Shown: positions 8,457 to 18,253 of the stretch, one piece after another
Layout of the letters: every line of letters begins with the position of its first letter
Position numbering within the stretch: position 1 is the first letter of the stretch
Assembly (NCBI GenBank): GCA_963575745.1
Contig: CAUYUJ010012158.1
Location: forward strand, 1-64,000
Direction: 5' to 3'
Source: Prorocentrum cordatum
Lineage: Eukaryota > Sar > Dinophyceae > Prorocentrales > Prorocentraceae
Length of the DNA stretch: 64,000 nt
The notes under the pieces: model-generated
What the model was told of the DNA's origin: nothing
Databases searched by the model: none
What the model saw: only the letters and a program-made list of their open reading frames with translations
Position numbers and translations under genes: made by a program

Positions 8457-9926
8457 TTGCGCGGCGCGGCCTTGGGCCTGCGACGCGCGACGACGGAGCC
8501 TTCGCCGATGATGGAGGTGTTCACCAGCAAGCACAAGAACTGCATCGACGACGTGGTCTACTTCCCCCTAGTGTCCTATCGCTTCCGGGAGGACTGGCTG
8601 GTGAAGAAGTGCAACCCCTCCTCGGTGAAGAAGTTCGGGGTGTTCTTCCGAATGTTGTTCATGCGCGACGGCATCACCTTCCCCGCGATGGCGTCGAAGG
8701 AGTACCAAGAGCTGGTGTGTGCGTCTCCGGAGGACAAGGCCTGCAAGCAACAGCATCGTGGCGTGGTCAGGCGCTTCGCCAGCTGGTGGGAGGACGGGGG
8801 TGGCAGCAAGCTGTGGCGTGACAGGGCGACCGTCTCTGAAGACCTCTGGCCGAAGTTCGGCGACGAAGGCTCCCGGAACCTTATGGGCCCCCGTGCGCGG
8901 ACCAGCAGGACAGCGTCGCCAGCGCCGGCGTCGCCAGCGCCGCCAACGCCGACCAGGAGCGAGGGCGCCAAGAATGAGGGCAGCGGGACGGCTTCGACGG
9001 CGCGGCCTCCGCCCACGCCGCAGCAGGCGACTCGGGGGCCTCCGCCCACGCCGCCGCCGGCGACGCCGTCGTCGACGGAGTCGTCCGATTCTTCTTCGGA
9101 CTCGGAGTCATCGGAGCTCTCGGATTCTCCGAAGAAGACTTCAGGGGCGGCGGAGGCGCCGCCGTCGCCTCCAGGTCCACCGGCGCCACCGGCGCCATCG
9201 GCGCCACCGGCGCGCGCGGCGCCGGCGGGCAGCGGGCGCCCGCAGTCCCAGGGCCCGGCGCAGATCCTTGCCTACAAGCTCCTGCACGACGACCTCCAGC
9301 ACCTCGGCGCTGAGTTCGTGTCCATCAAGATGGGCCTGATGAAGGAGGTCTTCAACAGCGAGGAGCGCTTCCAGTTGTGGCGCCGTACGTGGCCGAGTGT
9401 CAAGGAGTCGCGCGAAGAGATGCAGGCCACGCTCAAGCACCTCGAGAACTTGTACGGCATCACCGAAACGTTGAAGGAGAAGCACTACAAGTTCGGGCAG
9501 ATGGCGCTCGCGGGCAGGCTGGTGTACCCCAGCATCATGTGCGACAATCAGCGGCCCGCGCAGCCTCCGCCGTCGAGCTCGCTGGCGGGCCCGCCAGGCC
9601 CGTCGAAGCTCAAGAAGCGGAAAACCGACGCCACTTCGAGCTCTGCGGGCGTTTCCAAGAAGAAGCGGAGCGTCTCGTGGAGCGACGGTATTCAGACAGG
9701 CGACGGCAAGGGCCCGACTCTCGAGCAGAAGTGGAGCGTGGCCAGCCTGAAGAGGTGTGAGCCGCTCTGGTACGCTCAGCCGGGGTCTCATGTGCCGTGC
9801 GATAGGTGCCCGGCCTACGTCTCCGGAAGCGTTGGTACTTTGGTGCCAATAGGCTCGAGGTCACAATTCGCCTCCGAAGAGTTCCTCTGCTCCCAGTGCA
9901 GCGCTCCAACAGCAGCAGCGCAATAG
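8457..9926 (+). CDS. Unknown Pro/Ser-rich protein with C-terminal CxxC pair
   Basis: The uninterrupted frame gives 489 residues; a Met pair at 8508 is an equally good start, because the first 17 residues look like translated leader. Residues about 20-130 are globular (FREDWLVKKCNPSSVKKFGV, FASWWEDGGG). Residues 140-265 are low-complexity Pro/Ala/Thr/Ser with acidic SSDSESSE. A helical region at about 270-360 is followed by a basic patch KLKKRKTD and KKKRSVSW that could be a nuclear signal. The C-terminus has C-D-R-C and C-S-Q-C about 42 residues apart, compatible with one zinc site. I do not recognise the family. Codon use is strongly GC-ending, like that of the neighbours, which supports a real gene. 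Confidence 0.7.
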   Translation: MRGAALGLRRATTEPSPMMEVFTSKHKNCIDDVVYFPLVSYRFREDWLVKKCNPSSVKKFGVFFRMLFMRDGITFPAMASKEYQELVCASPEDKACKQQHRGVVRRFASWWEDGGGSKLWRDRATVSEDLWPKFGDEGSRNLMGPRARTSRTASPAPASPAPPTPTRSEGAKNEGSGTASTARPPPTPQQATRGPPPTPPPATPSSTESSDSSSDSESSELSDSPKKTSGAAEAPPSPPGPPAPPAPSAPPARAAPAGSGRPQSQGPAQILAYKLLHDDLQHLGAEFVSIKMGLMKEVFNSEERFQLWRRTWPSVKESREEMQATLKHLENLYGITETLKEKHYKFGQMALAGRLVYPSIMCDNQRPAQPPPSSSLAGPPGPSKLKKRKTDATSSSAGVSKKKRSVSWSDGIQTGDGKGPTLEQKWSVASLKRCEPLWYAQPGSHVPCDRCPAYVSGSVGTLVPIGSRSQFASEEFLCSQCSAPTAAAQ

Positions 9927-10346
9927 CCCTGGCGCCAGACGGTTCCGGAGGAGGCGGCGAGGAGGAGGATGAGGAGGAGGAGTAGTTCGTTCAGACATGA
10001 TTCAGGTAATTCAACAGCCAGGGCAACGGCGTCGGCTTTCGCCGAAAAATCGCATCGTCGTCCTCTTCTCTCCTCCTCCTTCTCCTCATCCGTCCGCCCC
10101 CCCCCCCCCCTTCCTCCTCCTCCTCCCACGGGGGCCGAGGAGGAGTAAGCTCTTGGGGCTCCTTCGGGAAAGGGGGTCTGAGAGGTCTCTTGGGGCCGTT
10201 GTAGGCGCCGCACGGCTCAAACAAGGTGGGGGAAGTACTTAATTCAGCCCCCCCCCGGAGGCTCATCATCAGAGAGGGGGGAAGCGGGGAGGTGGAGGAA
10301 AGGATGCCGTTTTTCTGCACGCGATGGCCGAATCAGCCAATGTTAA
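9927..10346. other. 3' flanks of two convergent genes
   Basis: After a GGA tract, 9983-10072 repeats the motif seen at 3868-3960 (TTCAGACATGATTCAG, CAGCCAGGGC, hairpin CGGCTTTCGCCG, AAAAATCG, GTCGTCC). The rest is TCC-rich and C/G homopolymer runs. No gene is visible. Confidence 0.5.
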
Positions 10347-12038
10347 TCACAAAGCGCGTTGCCAGCACTCGTTGGCGTTGGCGCTGGAGCTGCTGGCCCG
10401 CTCCGCCCACGAAGCGCTCTGGCAACATGGGGAGCGCAAAGAATATGGACAGTACACACCAGGCTGATTGATGTGACAAGATGCGCACATAGGGGTTACC
10501 ACGCGGCGCACACATGCTGGACTCGGGCGGATCCGCATGGCGTGCTCCATAGCCCTCTTGTACTTCTTGTAGTTCCACCCGTCGTTGCACCGCTCGTTGC
10601 TGGCCCACGTGCTCCACGGCTTCCAGTCACCACTGCGGCGTGAAAGTTCTTCTGCCATACCCTGCACCTGGGCCTCCAACGCGCGGAAGTTGTTGTGAAG
10701 CGCCTCGTCCTGTTCTCGACGTTGTCGTAGAGCGTCGCTGACTAGCACCTGCTGCTGTAGCCGTTCCTGTGTTGCGCGAAGTCGATCCTCCTCAGCGCGA
10801 AGAGCTGCAATGCGTTCTTCATGTTGTCGAACTTGCCCAGCAGCTCGTTCTTCTGCTTCTTCTTGCTGTCGGATGCGTTCTTCATGTTGTCGAACTTGCT
10901 CAGCTCGTTCTTCTGCTTCGTCTTGCTGTCGGATGCGTTGTGCATGTTGTAGAACTTGCTCAGCAGCTCGTTCTTCTGCTTCTTCTTGCTGTCGGATGCG
11001 TTCTTCATGTTGTCGAACTTGCTCAGCTCGTTCTTCTGCTTCTTCTTGCTGTCGGATGCGTTTTTCATGTTGTCGAACTTGCTCAGCTCGTTCTTCTGCT
11101 TTTTTTTGCTGTCGGATGCGTTGTGCATGTTGTCGAACTTGCTCAGCTCGTTCTTCTGCTTTTTCTTGCTGTCGGGGCTCCTCCGCATCGCGTTGCGCTT
11201 TAGCGTCTGCGGCTGCCAGTTCTTCTCGGAATTTGATTTCGAGACGGCGTGCTTCTTGACGACGCCACTCATCATCGTCATCATCGCGTTCACGCCGGGG
11301 GACAATCGGTGGCGAACCCCACGTGGACGTTAAAGGCCTTGTAGATGATGCTAGCCATTTGTCCAGCTCCTGTCGGACGCGCTCCACCGTTGTGCCAGAA
11401 TATCGGCGATGCGGTGGGCCTTGCTGATCGAGCCAGTCCCACACGCCAGGATCGTCCACATGCGGCAGCTCAAAGAGACGGGCGACTTCTTGCCACGAGC
11501 CAGCTTCGCACATGCACTCGCGCAAGCTTTTTGTCATCCACTTGTTATTCATGACTGGCCTCAGTTCAGTGAACATCACCAAGAAGCCCTTCTCTTCGAC
11601 GATGTTCGCCCACATGTTGTCATCGTCGTGCACCATCGACCAAAGGCATTCGATGTCGTTGTCGATGTGGTGCGTGAGTCCCAGTCTGGAAGCGATAGCG
11701 CCCTTGCCCTTCTCGCCACTCTTCCGCTCGCACAGATGTAGGTGGTTCAGCGGCATGCCCATCTCGACGAGCCCTGTCTGCTTGATGAAGCGCACGGGCC
11801 ACGCCTCAACGTGACCGTGCTTCTTGTGGTACGACCACCACGAGCCACGTTGGGTGCGACTCACGATGTGCAGGTTCTCCAGCCCATGCACCATGCCGAA
11901 CAACAAGGCGAACGCGAAAAAACCTCGCGTTCCTGCCACGTAGATGTCGTCGCCCTCTGGCTTCTTGTCATCGCCGGTGTCCCTGGTGCTCATGACGTCG
12001 CCAAGATCGACGCCAACTTTGACCGCGGCGCGTGCCAT
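10347..12038 (-). CDS. HAD-like domain protein with long coiled-coil repeat
   Basis: The single-exon product has 563 residues. Residues 1-200 look like a haloacid-dehalogenase-type fold: a DLGDVM strand near 11-16 (the usual DxD nucleophile is here D-L-G-D), HIVSRTQ at 57-63 as motif II, E-K-G-K-G near 109-113 as the lysine motif and HHIDND at 123-128 as the acidic motif IV. HAD proteins are mostly phosphatases; the spaced aspartates make activity uncertain. Residues 250-440 are a charged coiled coil that includes six near-identical 20-21 residue units with the core AEERAEQVRQH. The C-terminal 110 residues include ASNERCNDGWNYKKYK and several cysteines. A relict spliced leader lies 175 bases upstream on the coding strand, so the gene is a processed retrogene. 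Confidence 0.65.
   Translation of the reverse strand: MARAAVKVGVDLGDVMSTRDTGDDKKPEGDDIYVAGTRGFFAFALLFGMVHGLENLHIVSRTQRGSWWSYHKKHGHVEAWPVRFIKQTGLVEMGMPLNHLHLCERKSGEKGKGAIASRLGLTHHIDNDIECLWSMVHDDDNMWANIVEEKGFLVMFTELRPVMNNKWMTKSLRECMCEAGSWQEVARLFELPHVDDPGVWDWLDQQGPPHRRYSGTTVERVRQELDKWLASSTRPLTSTWGSPPIVPRRERDDDDDEWRRQEARRLEIKFREELAAADAKAQRDAEEPRQQEKAEERAEQVRQHAQRIRQQKKAEERAEQVRQHEKRIRQQEEAEERAEQVRQHEERIRQQEEAEERAAEQVLQHAQRIRQQDEAEERAEQVRQHEERIRQQEEAEERAAGQVRQHEERIAALRAEEDRLRATQERLQQQVLVSDALRQRREQDEALHNNFRALEAQVQGMAEELSRRSGDWKPWSTWASNERCNDGWNYKKYKRAMEHAMRIRPSPACVRRVVTPMCASCHINQPGVYCPYSLRSPCCQSASWAERASSSSANANECWQRAL
10800..11180 (-). repeat. 60/63-bp in-frame tandem repeat
   Basis: Six units of 60 or 63 bases encode the coiled-coil repeats of the HAD-like protein. 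Unit length stays a multiple of three, so the expansion is compatible with translation. Confidence 0.8.
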
Positions 12039-12212
12039 TCTCCAACGGCTTGCGCTCCGAGATCAGGTCGACAGCCACAATCTCCCGAAGCGCAATCTCC
12101 AGCGCACAGAGTCACGCAATCTCCAGTGCTTCGAAGCGGGCACGCCACCATATGAAGTTGGGCCGAAGGGGGCGGCCCGCGGGATGGCCAAGGGGCGGCC
12201 CGCAGGATACGA

Positions 12213-12234
12213 TTTGAGCCAAAACGGCAATGGA
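12213..12234 (-). other. Relict dinoflagellate spliced leader (minus strand)
   Basis: Read on the minus strand, these 22 bases match the known dinoflagellate spliced leader at 18 positions, including the unbroken 11-base end TTTTGGCTCAA. It faces the gene starting at 12038. A genomic leader copy at this place is the mark of a mature mRNA that was reverse-transcribed and reinserted. Confidence 0.7.
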
Positions 12235-12385
12235 ATGAATGGAGGATGAGGTGGAGGAGGAAACGTGAGATGTTCTGAACATGCTGGCCAGCGTGGGCCT
12301 AGGCGTGTCGACAGGCGGCCGCGCGGTGGCGACCCCAGCGCGGGCGTTCGAGGGTGAACTCGGAAAGCCGCCGGTCGTCAAAGGT

Positions 12386-12482
12386 TGAACGATCGACGCA
12401 GTGTCAGGATCCAACACCGACTTCATCGCAACATCCAGGTGAACGCCGACGCCTTGAACGATCGACGCGGTGTCAGGAACCA
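12386..12482. repeat. Duplicated 29-bp segment
   Basis: The segment starting TTGAACGATCGACGC occurs at 12386-12414 and again at 12454-12482 with two or three substitutions. The second copy ends directly at the relict spliced leader. Confidence 0.75.
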
Positions 12483-12504
12483 TCCGTAGCGGTTTTGGCT
12501 CAAG
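12483..12504 (+). other. Relict dinoflagellate spliced leader (plus strand)
   Basis: This 22-base block matches the dinoflagellate spliced leader at 20 of 22 positions, begins TCCGTAGC and ends TTTTGGCTCAAG. It is followed by 57 bases of presumed 5' UTR and the ATG at 12562. Confidence 0.85.
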
Positions 12505-12561
12505 CCTACAGCCACGCCCGACAGCCCAAGCCCGAAGCGCCCGACGGCCCGCGCGACAGTC

Positions 12562-12993
12562 ATGCCGAACGGCGGCGGCGGCAAGGCCGCAGCCGAGGCC
12601 GAGGCTGCCCAAGAGAAGACATCGCCGAAATCGTTCGTCGAGATGAAAAGGTGGCGTGGGAGGGACATACGCGAGGGATGGCGTGGGGCCCTCGTCGGTT
12701 TGAACTGGGACGGCGATCAGGTGGAAGAAAAGTGGCGCTGGACGCCGCCCCCCTCCAGCTTGATCGAGGCCGAGGCGAGCCCCCTCGACGACCCCCTCGA
12801 CGAGCACATCGATCCGAAGACGAAGACGAAGGCCATGCCGTAGAAGAAGTCGAAGGCCATGCCGAAGAAGAAGAAGCCGAAGGCCATGCCGAAGAAGAAG
12901 TCGAAGGCCAAGCCCAAGGCCGCCGCGAGGGTGAAGCCGAAGGCCAAGCCCAACACGGCCGCCGCGAGGGCCAAGCCCAAGGCCCACAAGTGA
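12562..12993 (+). pseudogene. Lysine-rich-tail basic protein, retrogene with in-frame TAG
   Basis: The frame from the ATG gives 93 residues, then a TAG at 12841-12843, then 50 more codons in the same frame to TGA at 12991. The N-terminal part contains KSFVEMKRWRGRD and WRWTPPP. The part after the TAG is a chain of KAMPKKK and KAKPKA units rich in Lys, Ala and Pro, like the tails of DNA-binding histone-like proteins. The TAG replaces what is AAG in the sister repeat units (ATGCCG then AAG), so a single substitution created it. The start is supported by the relict spliced leader 57 bases upstream. Truncation removes the basic tail, hence the pseudogene call; a sequencing error or readthrough would make it an intact 143-codon gene. 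Confidence 0.6.
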
Positions 12994-14098
12994 GGCCCGT
13001 CGTGCGAGTGCGAGTGCGCTCGAGTGCTAGCGCCGAAGACGTGGGCGTCGAAGTCCTCCCTTCTCCCTCGGACCTGTCCTCCGACTGTTCAGGCGAATGT
13101 TCCTCATCCTCCTCCTGAATATCCTCGCATCCTCTTGGGCTCTTCAGGATGCGACTCTCGTCCCCCCCCAGCCGATGGAACACCAATTAGTCTCCCAGGT
13201 CGCGTTCTGGCCAGAATTTCGACGCGAATCCAGCCGTGGCGACGAAGGCTCTCCAGCAGAACGAGCAGCGGTATCGATCGTTACAGGGGCCACTGGGAGT
13301 CCCATCGGCAGGGCGCGAGGACCTCAGGGCCTCGGGCGGCGCCGCCCGAGGCCCCGGGGTCCTCGCCGCCGCCGCCGCCGTCGCCGCCGCCGTCGTCGCG
13401 GTCGTCATCGTCACGAGTCGTCGCCGTCGCCACCGTCGTCGTCATCGTCGTCGCGCGCGTGCGTCGTCGCCGCCCATCTCCTCCTCACCCTCCTTCATCC
13501 TCGCCATCCCCCCCCTCGCCCTCCCCCCCGGCGGGCGCGCGGCGCGCGCGAGGCGCCTCGCCGAAGCTCTCGGCGCGCCTCCTGGCAGGCGGGCCGGAGG
13601 GGGGGGGGCGGCGACGACGACGACGAAGACCGTGGGAGGGGCGGGAGGGGAGGGGAGCGGACGACCAGGCAGCACGAGCGACTGCAAGGAGGGAGATGAC
13701 GATGAGGACGACGACGACGAGGATGAGCAGGAGGATGAGGAGGGTAGTGACGTCACCCAAGCGGCACGTCATTGCTGCGAAACGTCACAGCCAGCGGCAC
13801 GCAACTCGCCCTGGCCCCCGAAGCGGCGCGGGCTGCCAGCAGGCACGGTCACGCTCCGAGACCCTGCAGTGTGCCATTGTGCTGCTGGCAGCGGCGCCAT
13901 TATCAAATGGAAGCGCCCGCGGCCTCGCTGATCGGCCACGGGGCGCCTCGGACTGCAGACGAGCGTCGTTCCCTCCTCCTCCTCCTCCTTCTCCTCCTTC
14001 TCCTCCTCCTCCCCCCGGCGGCGCGCGCTCGGCCAGGCCCTCAGCGAGAACGCTCGCTACCGCCGCTAGCCAGACTCGTCCACCACCGCTCAACACCA
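12994..14098. other. GC-rich spacer, no supported gene
   Basis: The stretch holds GCC/GTC repeats, C homopolymers, a 52-bp near-palindrome at 13315-13366 (centre GGCGGC|GCCGCC) and GACGAC/GAGGAT repeats. Long open frames on the plus strand through here and beyond are shadows of the minus-strand gene and of GC-rich composition. One frame near 13236 has a short Ala/Val hydrophobic run followed by Arg/His repeats, which I attribute to the triplet repeat. Confidence 0.5.
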
Positions 14099-17000
14099 TC
14101 ACACCTCCTCTTCGACGTCGGAGACGGAGTCCGCACCATCTTCACCCTCAGCGGCGTCATCCTCAGCCTTCTCCTTCTTGCGCCTTTTGGCAGCGGGGCC
14201 GCCAGCCAGCGCGCGGATGCGATCCACCAGTGCCGAGCGGTCCATAGGGTCCTTGCTGCCGCCGCCGCTGGCGCCGCTGCCACCGCCGTCCTTGCTGCCG
14301 CCGCTGCTGCCGGTCTTGTTCTTCGCGCCCTTCTTCTTGTCGGCCGTGTCCGTGCCGCTCTCCTCGGTCTCAGCCTTCTGGCTGTCGACGACGACGGCCG
14401 CCAGCTCCGAGGAGTAGAGCTGCTTGCAGCCCTCGTTCAACGATTCCTTCATGGTCTCCTTGAAGAGATGGTCGTACAAGGCTTCGACGTTCTCCTGGTT
14501 GAAGCAGATGGCCACGTATGGGATCTTATTTTTGATGCAGCGCATCGCCCTGGCGCCATCCCCGGGAGTGAGGTCGACCACCGCGCGAAGGTTGAAGTTG
14601 TGGATCCATTCATCCTGCAGGGTGGGCGGCGGTGCCCACCAGAACACCTGCTCTTCGCTCTCCGGCGTGATGGCCTTGGCCTCTTCCTTCTCCGCCTTGC
14701 GCTCCTCCTCCTCATCGTGACCGGGTCCGCGGCCACCGTTCGCAATGGTGTCCTTCTTCGTGATGATGGTCGCCTTGTGCTAGCGCTTCATCGTCCAATG
14801 GCTCGGGTCGCTCCAGGACCTCCAGGCGCAACTGATGTGCTCCCCGACAGTGGTGCCGCTCAACGCGAGCCTGGCCTTGTCCTCGATCTCGATCGCCTTG
14901 CCGGTGACGATGTACATCTTCTCGACCTGGAGCGCGCCAGCCGTGGTTCTGCGCTTGATCTTGAGGCGGTTCACCACGCTTTCCTCCGAGTAGATGACCG
15001 TCACTGTGTGCTTGGACTTGAGGTAGGGCTTGTTGCTCTCGTCGACGAACTTGTTCACGAGCGTCGTCTCCTGCCCAGTCTTCCCCCCGTCGCACACGAA
15101 GAACGCGAGCTCCGCGGGCAAGTGCTTCGGAGCATTATCCTGGTGCGGCTATCCCCCCGCACCTGCCCTTGGCCCCCCCAGGCGAACGCCTTGCCCCAAG
15201 GCGGGCAGGGCGAGCGCCCGGCCAGGGCCCAGGGCAACGCGCTGACGATAGCACTCCTGCTCCTCAGGATCCGCAGCAACCGGGGCCGCCTTGATGGCCG
15301 CGCAGATGTGCTTCTCCATGTGCGCGTTCCTCAAGTAGGGCGGCCTCGCGTTCGGCCGCGCGTCGCCTTGGCCGGCGACCTTCTGGTCGTAGAACACACC
15401 GATGTACTTCTTCGTCTTCGACACCTGCGGTTTAAAGCCCTCGTGATAGGCGCTGCTCTCCCTGATGAGCGTCGCCAGCTCGGTCTCGGTGGCAGGCTCG
15501 GGAAACCTGAGTCTCCGCCGCCAAACCCACCAGCCCTCTGGGCTTCCACAGCCCCTCCTTCCCTTCTGCCAAGATCGCCCAAGATGGCTCCAAAAGGGTC
15601 TCTGAGACCCCAAAGGGCCCCGAGATGGCCCCAAAAGAGCCCGAAGCGGCCCCCGAGAGGGCCCCAAGAGGACCCCAAGATAGCTCCAAGATGGCTCCAA
15701 GAGACTTCCGACAACTTCTCACAACAACACCTCAACTCGCCTGGGCATCGTTGTTGGATGGGCTGTCGGGCTTGGGGATGCGCGAAGCGTCCAGAGAAGA
15801 AAAAAAAAAAGCGAGGAAGGAGGCGTCGGGCGAGGGGGCGGGGGGAGAGGGGCATCGCTGGAGGGAAAGGGGAGGCGAGTAGGAGGGATGAGGCGGAGGA
15901 TTAGACATCGGCCGATCGCCTCGCACCCCGATCGCGGCGGGCAAACCGCGTCGAGCTGCACCCGCCGATCTCAAGGTAAACCTGGCGCCCCCTCGCCCGG
16001 CGGCGACTGAGGCGCGCGCAACTGCACCTGGGTGCGGACCCGCTGGAACACGTCTTTCTTCAGGCGCTTGAGTTTCGAGATGGTGGCCTCGTCGACAGTC
16101 GCGATGTGGATCTCCTCGTTGGTGCTGCTCACGAGCGGGATGTGCCCCGCTTCCACGCAGTGGACGATGGGCTCGTCCTCGACCACGACCGTCGTCACTT
16201 CTGCGGCCTCGGGAACCGCCCCGATCTCGTTCCGGTAGCTCTCGTCCGCCGAAGCCAAGATGTCGCTGAACGGGGGGTGCGCGAGCATCTCTTGGGGGCT
16301 CCTCCTGAAGACAAGGTTCTTCTTGAGGTAGCCATCGTACTCCGAGGCGAACACGATATCCTGAGCGATGGAACCCCGAACCCCGACGCCGCCCAAGGCT
16401 CCTGGACATCACCTCCCCCCCCCTCCCTGGCCGCCCGAGGGGCCCGCCCGACCCGACCGCCCGAGTCGTCGTCGGGTTCCGCCCGGCCGATGCCCTCGGA
16501 CCTTGATGCCGCCCCTAAGTCCTCCAGCAGCCTGAAGACCTTCTCCGCGGACTCCTGACTGCAGGATGAGGATGAGGGAGACGAGGAGGATGAGGAGGAT
16601 GAGAGTGAAAAGGATAAGGAGGAGGGGGGGTCCTTCCACCCGGCGCGACAGGTAAGGTCCGCGGGGGCAATCTTGCCAGGCATGCCGAACGTCCTACGGT
16701 AGCTTGCGATGTCGACGGTCAGGCTTTGCATCTGGCTGAGCACCTCAGGCGCGTAGCCCTTTGCGTTGACGAAGTCGTTCAGCAGGACGTCGCGCAAGGA
16801 CCGCTTCAGCATGGCCAATTCCACCAAGCCTTTACCCTGCATGCCTGGCGCCTGCCCCTTCAGCTGGCGCTCCCCAATGGTCTCGCCGACCGACCCCATC
16901 TGCCACATGTCGTACAAGCAAGTGATCGCCCATTTCAGGTCGGCACTGTCCTTCAACCTCATGCCGATGATGTCGAGCTTCTGAATGCTGTCGAACGGGT

Positions 17001-18253
17001 TCCTCACGCCGTGCTTGTCCTCGCAAGTCACGAGGAAAATGCGAATGAAGGGGACGGAGAACAACACCTTGTGCACCCGAATGGCCGACAGCACGAAATT
17101 CCTGCTAACCGGCTCGGACACGTTGGACATCCTCACCTTCTGCGAGTACAGCTCCGCCACCTGATCGACGGTGAGCGCTTGGCCGCTGGCCTTGTCCCTC
17201 GATTGCTTGAACAACACCACTTCGCACATCCTCTGGAGGCTCGAGCGCCGCATGGCTTCGAAATCGTGCGATATCTGCTCACGCTCGTTGACGGCCAGCC
17301 AGTGCATGTCCTCCGCCGTCGCCGCTGGTATGAACCTAAGTCCTCCTCCTCCTTCTCGTCCTCCTTCTCCTCCTCGTCCTCCTCCTCCTCCTCCTCCTCC
17401 TCCTCCTCGCGGTCCCCCCAGCCCCCTCCTCCTCCTTCTTGTGCTGCCTCCCCCCCTCCTCCTCCTCCTCTTCCTCCTCCTCCTCCTCCTCCTCCTCTTC
17501 CTCATCCTCCTCCTCCTCATCCTCATCCTCATCTTCCCCTCCCGCTCGTTCCCTCCACTGAGCGGTGAACTGCACCGTCGTGGAACGAATCGCTCGAGCC
17601 CATTCCAACAGGACTGTATTTTCGACGGAGGCCGCGACGTCCCTGGCGACTGCCAAGATGAGGGCCATGCGAATCTCTTCCGGTGTGATGCACTTGAGCT
17701 GGCCGCTGCGGCCGAGCTCCAAGACCTTTTCGTTTTTGCCGCTCACGACAACCTTCAGGATGCGGGGCATGAACCTAGGCGCGTCGAAGTACGTATTCAT
17801 CAAGTGATCGATGCGGTTCTTCATGAGGGGGATGCCCGGCGTCGCGCTGTAATGCAAATCGAGGTGGAGGAAGTTCATGCCCGCTGTGTAGCTGCCTGCG
17901 TTCTCCATCGCCGCCTTGAACCCGCCATCGGAGAAAGGGGCGATCTGGCCGACCGTGTGCGCACTGTCGCCCTCGCCGTCGTGAATCGCCATGGCCGTCA
18001 TCTCCATGATCCCCTGGAAGACCTCGTGTCCCAGCACCGCCTGCTTGGCCTTCATCGCGGCCTCGTGGATTGTCGCGTTGCACGCGGACTCCTCCGGCGA
18101 CAGCTGGAGCGTGCCACCTTCGGAGGCGACGAGCTGCGCTTGGTTGGCCTCCACGGCGGCGCGGCGGCCCTCGCTCCCCTCCTGGCCGCCGCGGCCGCGG
18201 CCACTCGCCGCGGCAGCGGCCTTCCGCCCGCACTTCCCAGCGGCGATCGCCAT
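14099..18253 (-). CDS. Multi-exon member of an unknown dinoflagellate family, in-frame TAG in last exon
   Basis: Six protein-like blocks lie in order on the minus strand. Exon 1 is 18253 to about 17543 (starts MAIAAGKCGRKAAAAASG; later HLDLHYSATPGIPLMKNRID). Exon 2 is 17335 to about 16642 (EREQISHDFEAMRRSSLQRM, FLVTCEDKHGVRNPFDSIQK). Exon 3 is short, 16554 to 16502. Exon 4 is about 16360 to 15982 (DIVFASEYDGYLKKNLVFRR). Exon 5 is about 15506 to 15257 (YIGVFYDQKVAGQGDARPN). Exon 6 is 15140 to 14099 (ELAFFVCDGG, VVDLTPGDGARAM, IPYVAICFN). The DLTPGDG/IPYVAIC pair belongs to a widespread but uncharacterised dinoflagellate family with a Rossmann-like look. A TAG at 14780-14782 interrupts exon 6; the same frame continues open for 44 codons into the DLTPGDG part and on to 14099. 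Introns are TCC-rich, and one is an 11-bp satellite. Confidence 0.6.
15581..15716 (-). repeat. 11-bp-period minisatellite in an intron
   Basis: Units such as TCCAAGATGGC, CCCAAGAGGAC and CCCCGAGAGGG follow each other every 11 bases on the plus strand. The same repeat, read on the other strand as CTTGGGGCCAT, occurs at 48177-48830 and 58780-59330. Confidence 0.8.

Noticed and set aside
13024-15904. Long plus-strand frames of 407 and 710 residues
   Set aside because: They run antisense to well-supported minus-strand exons or through triplet repeats, and have no domain-like content.
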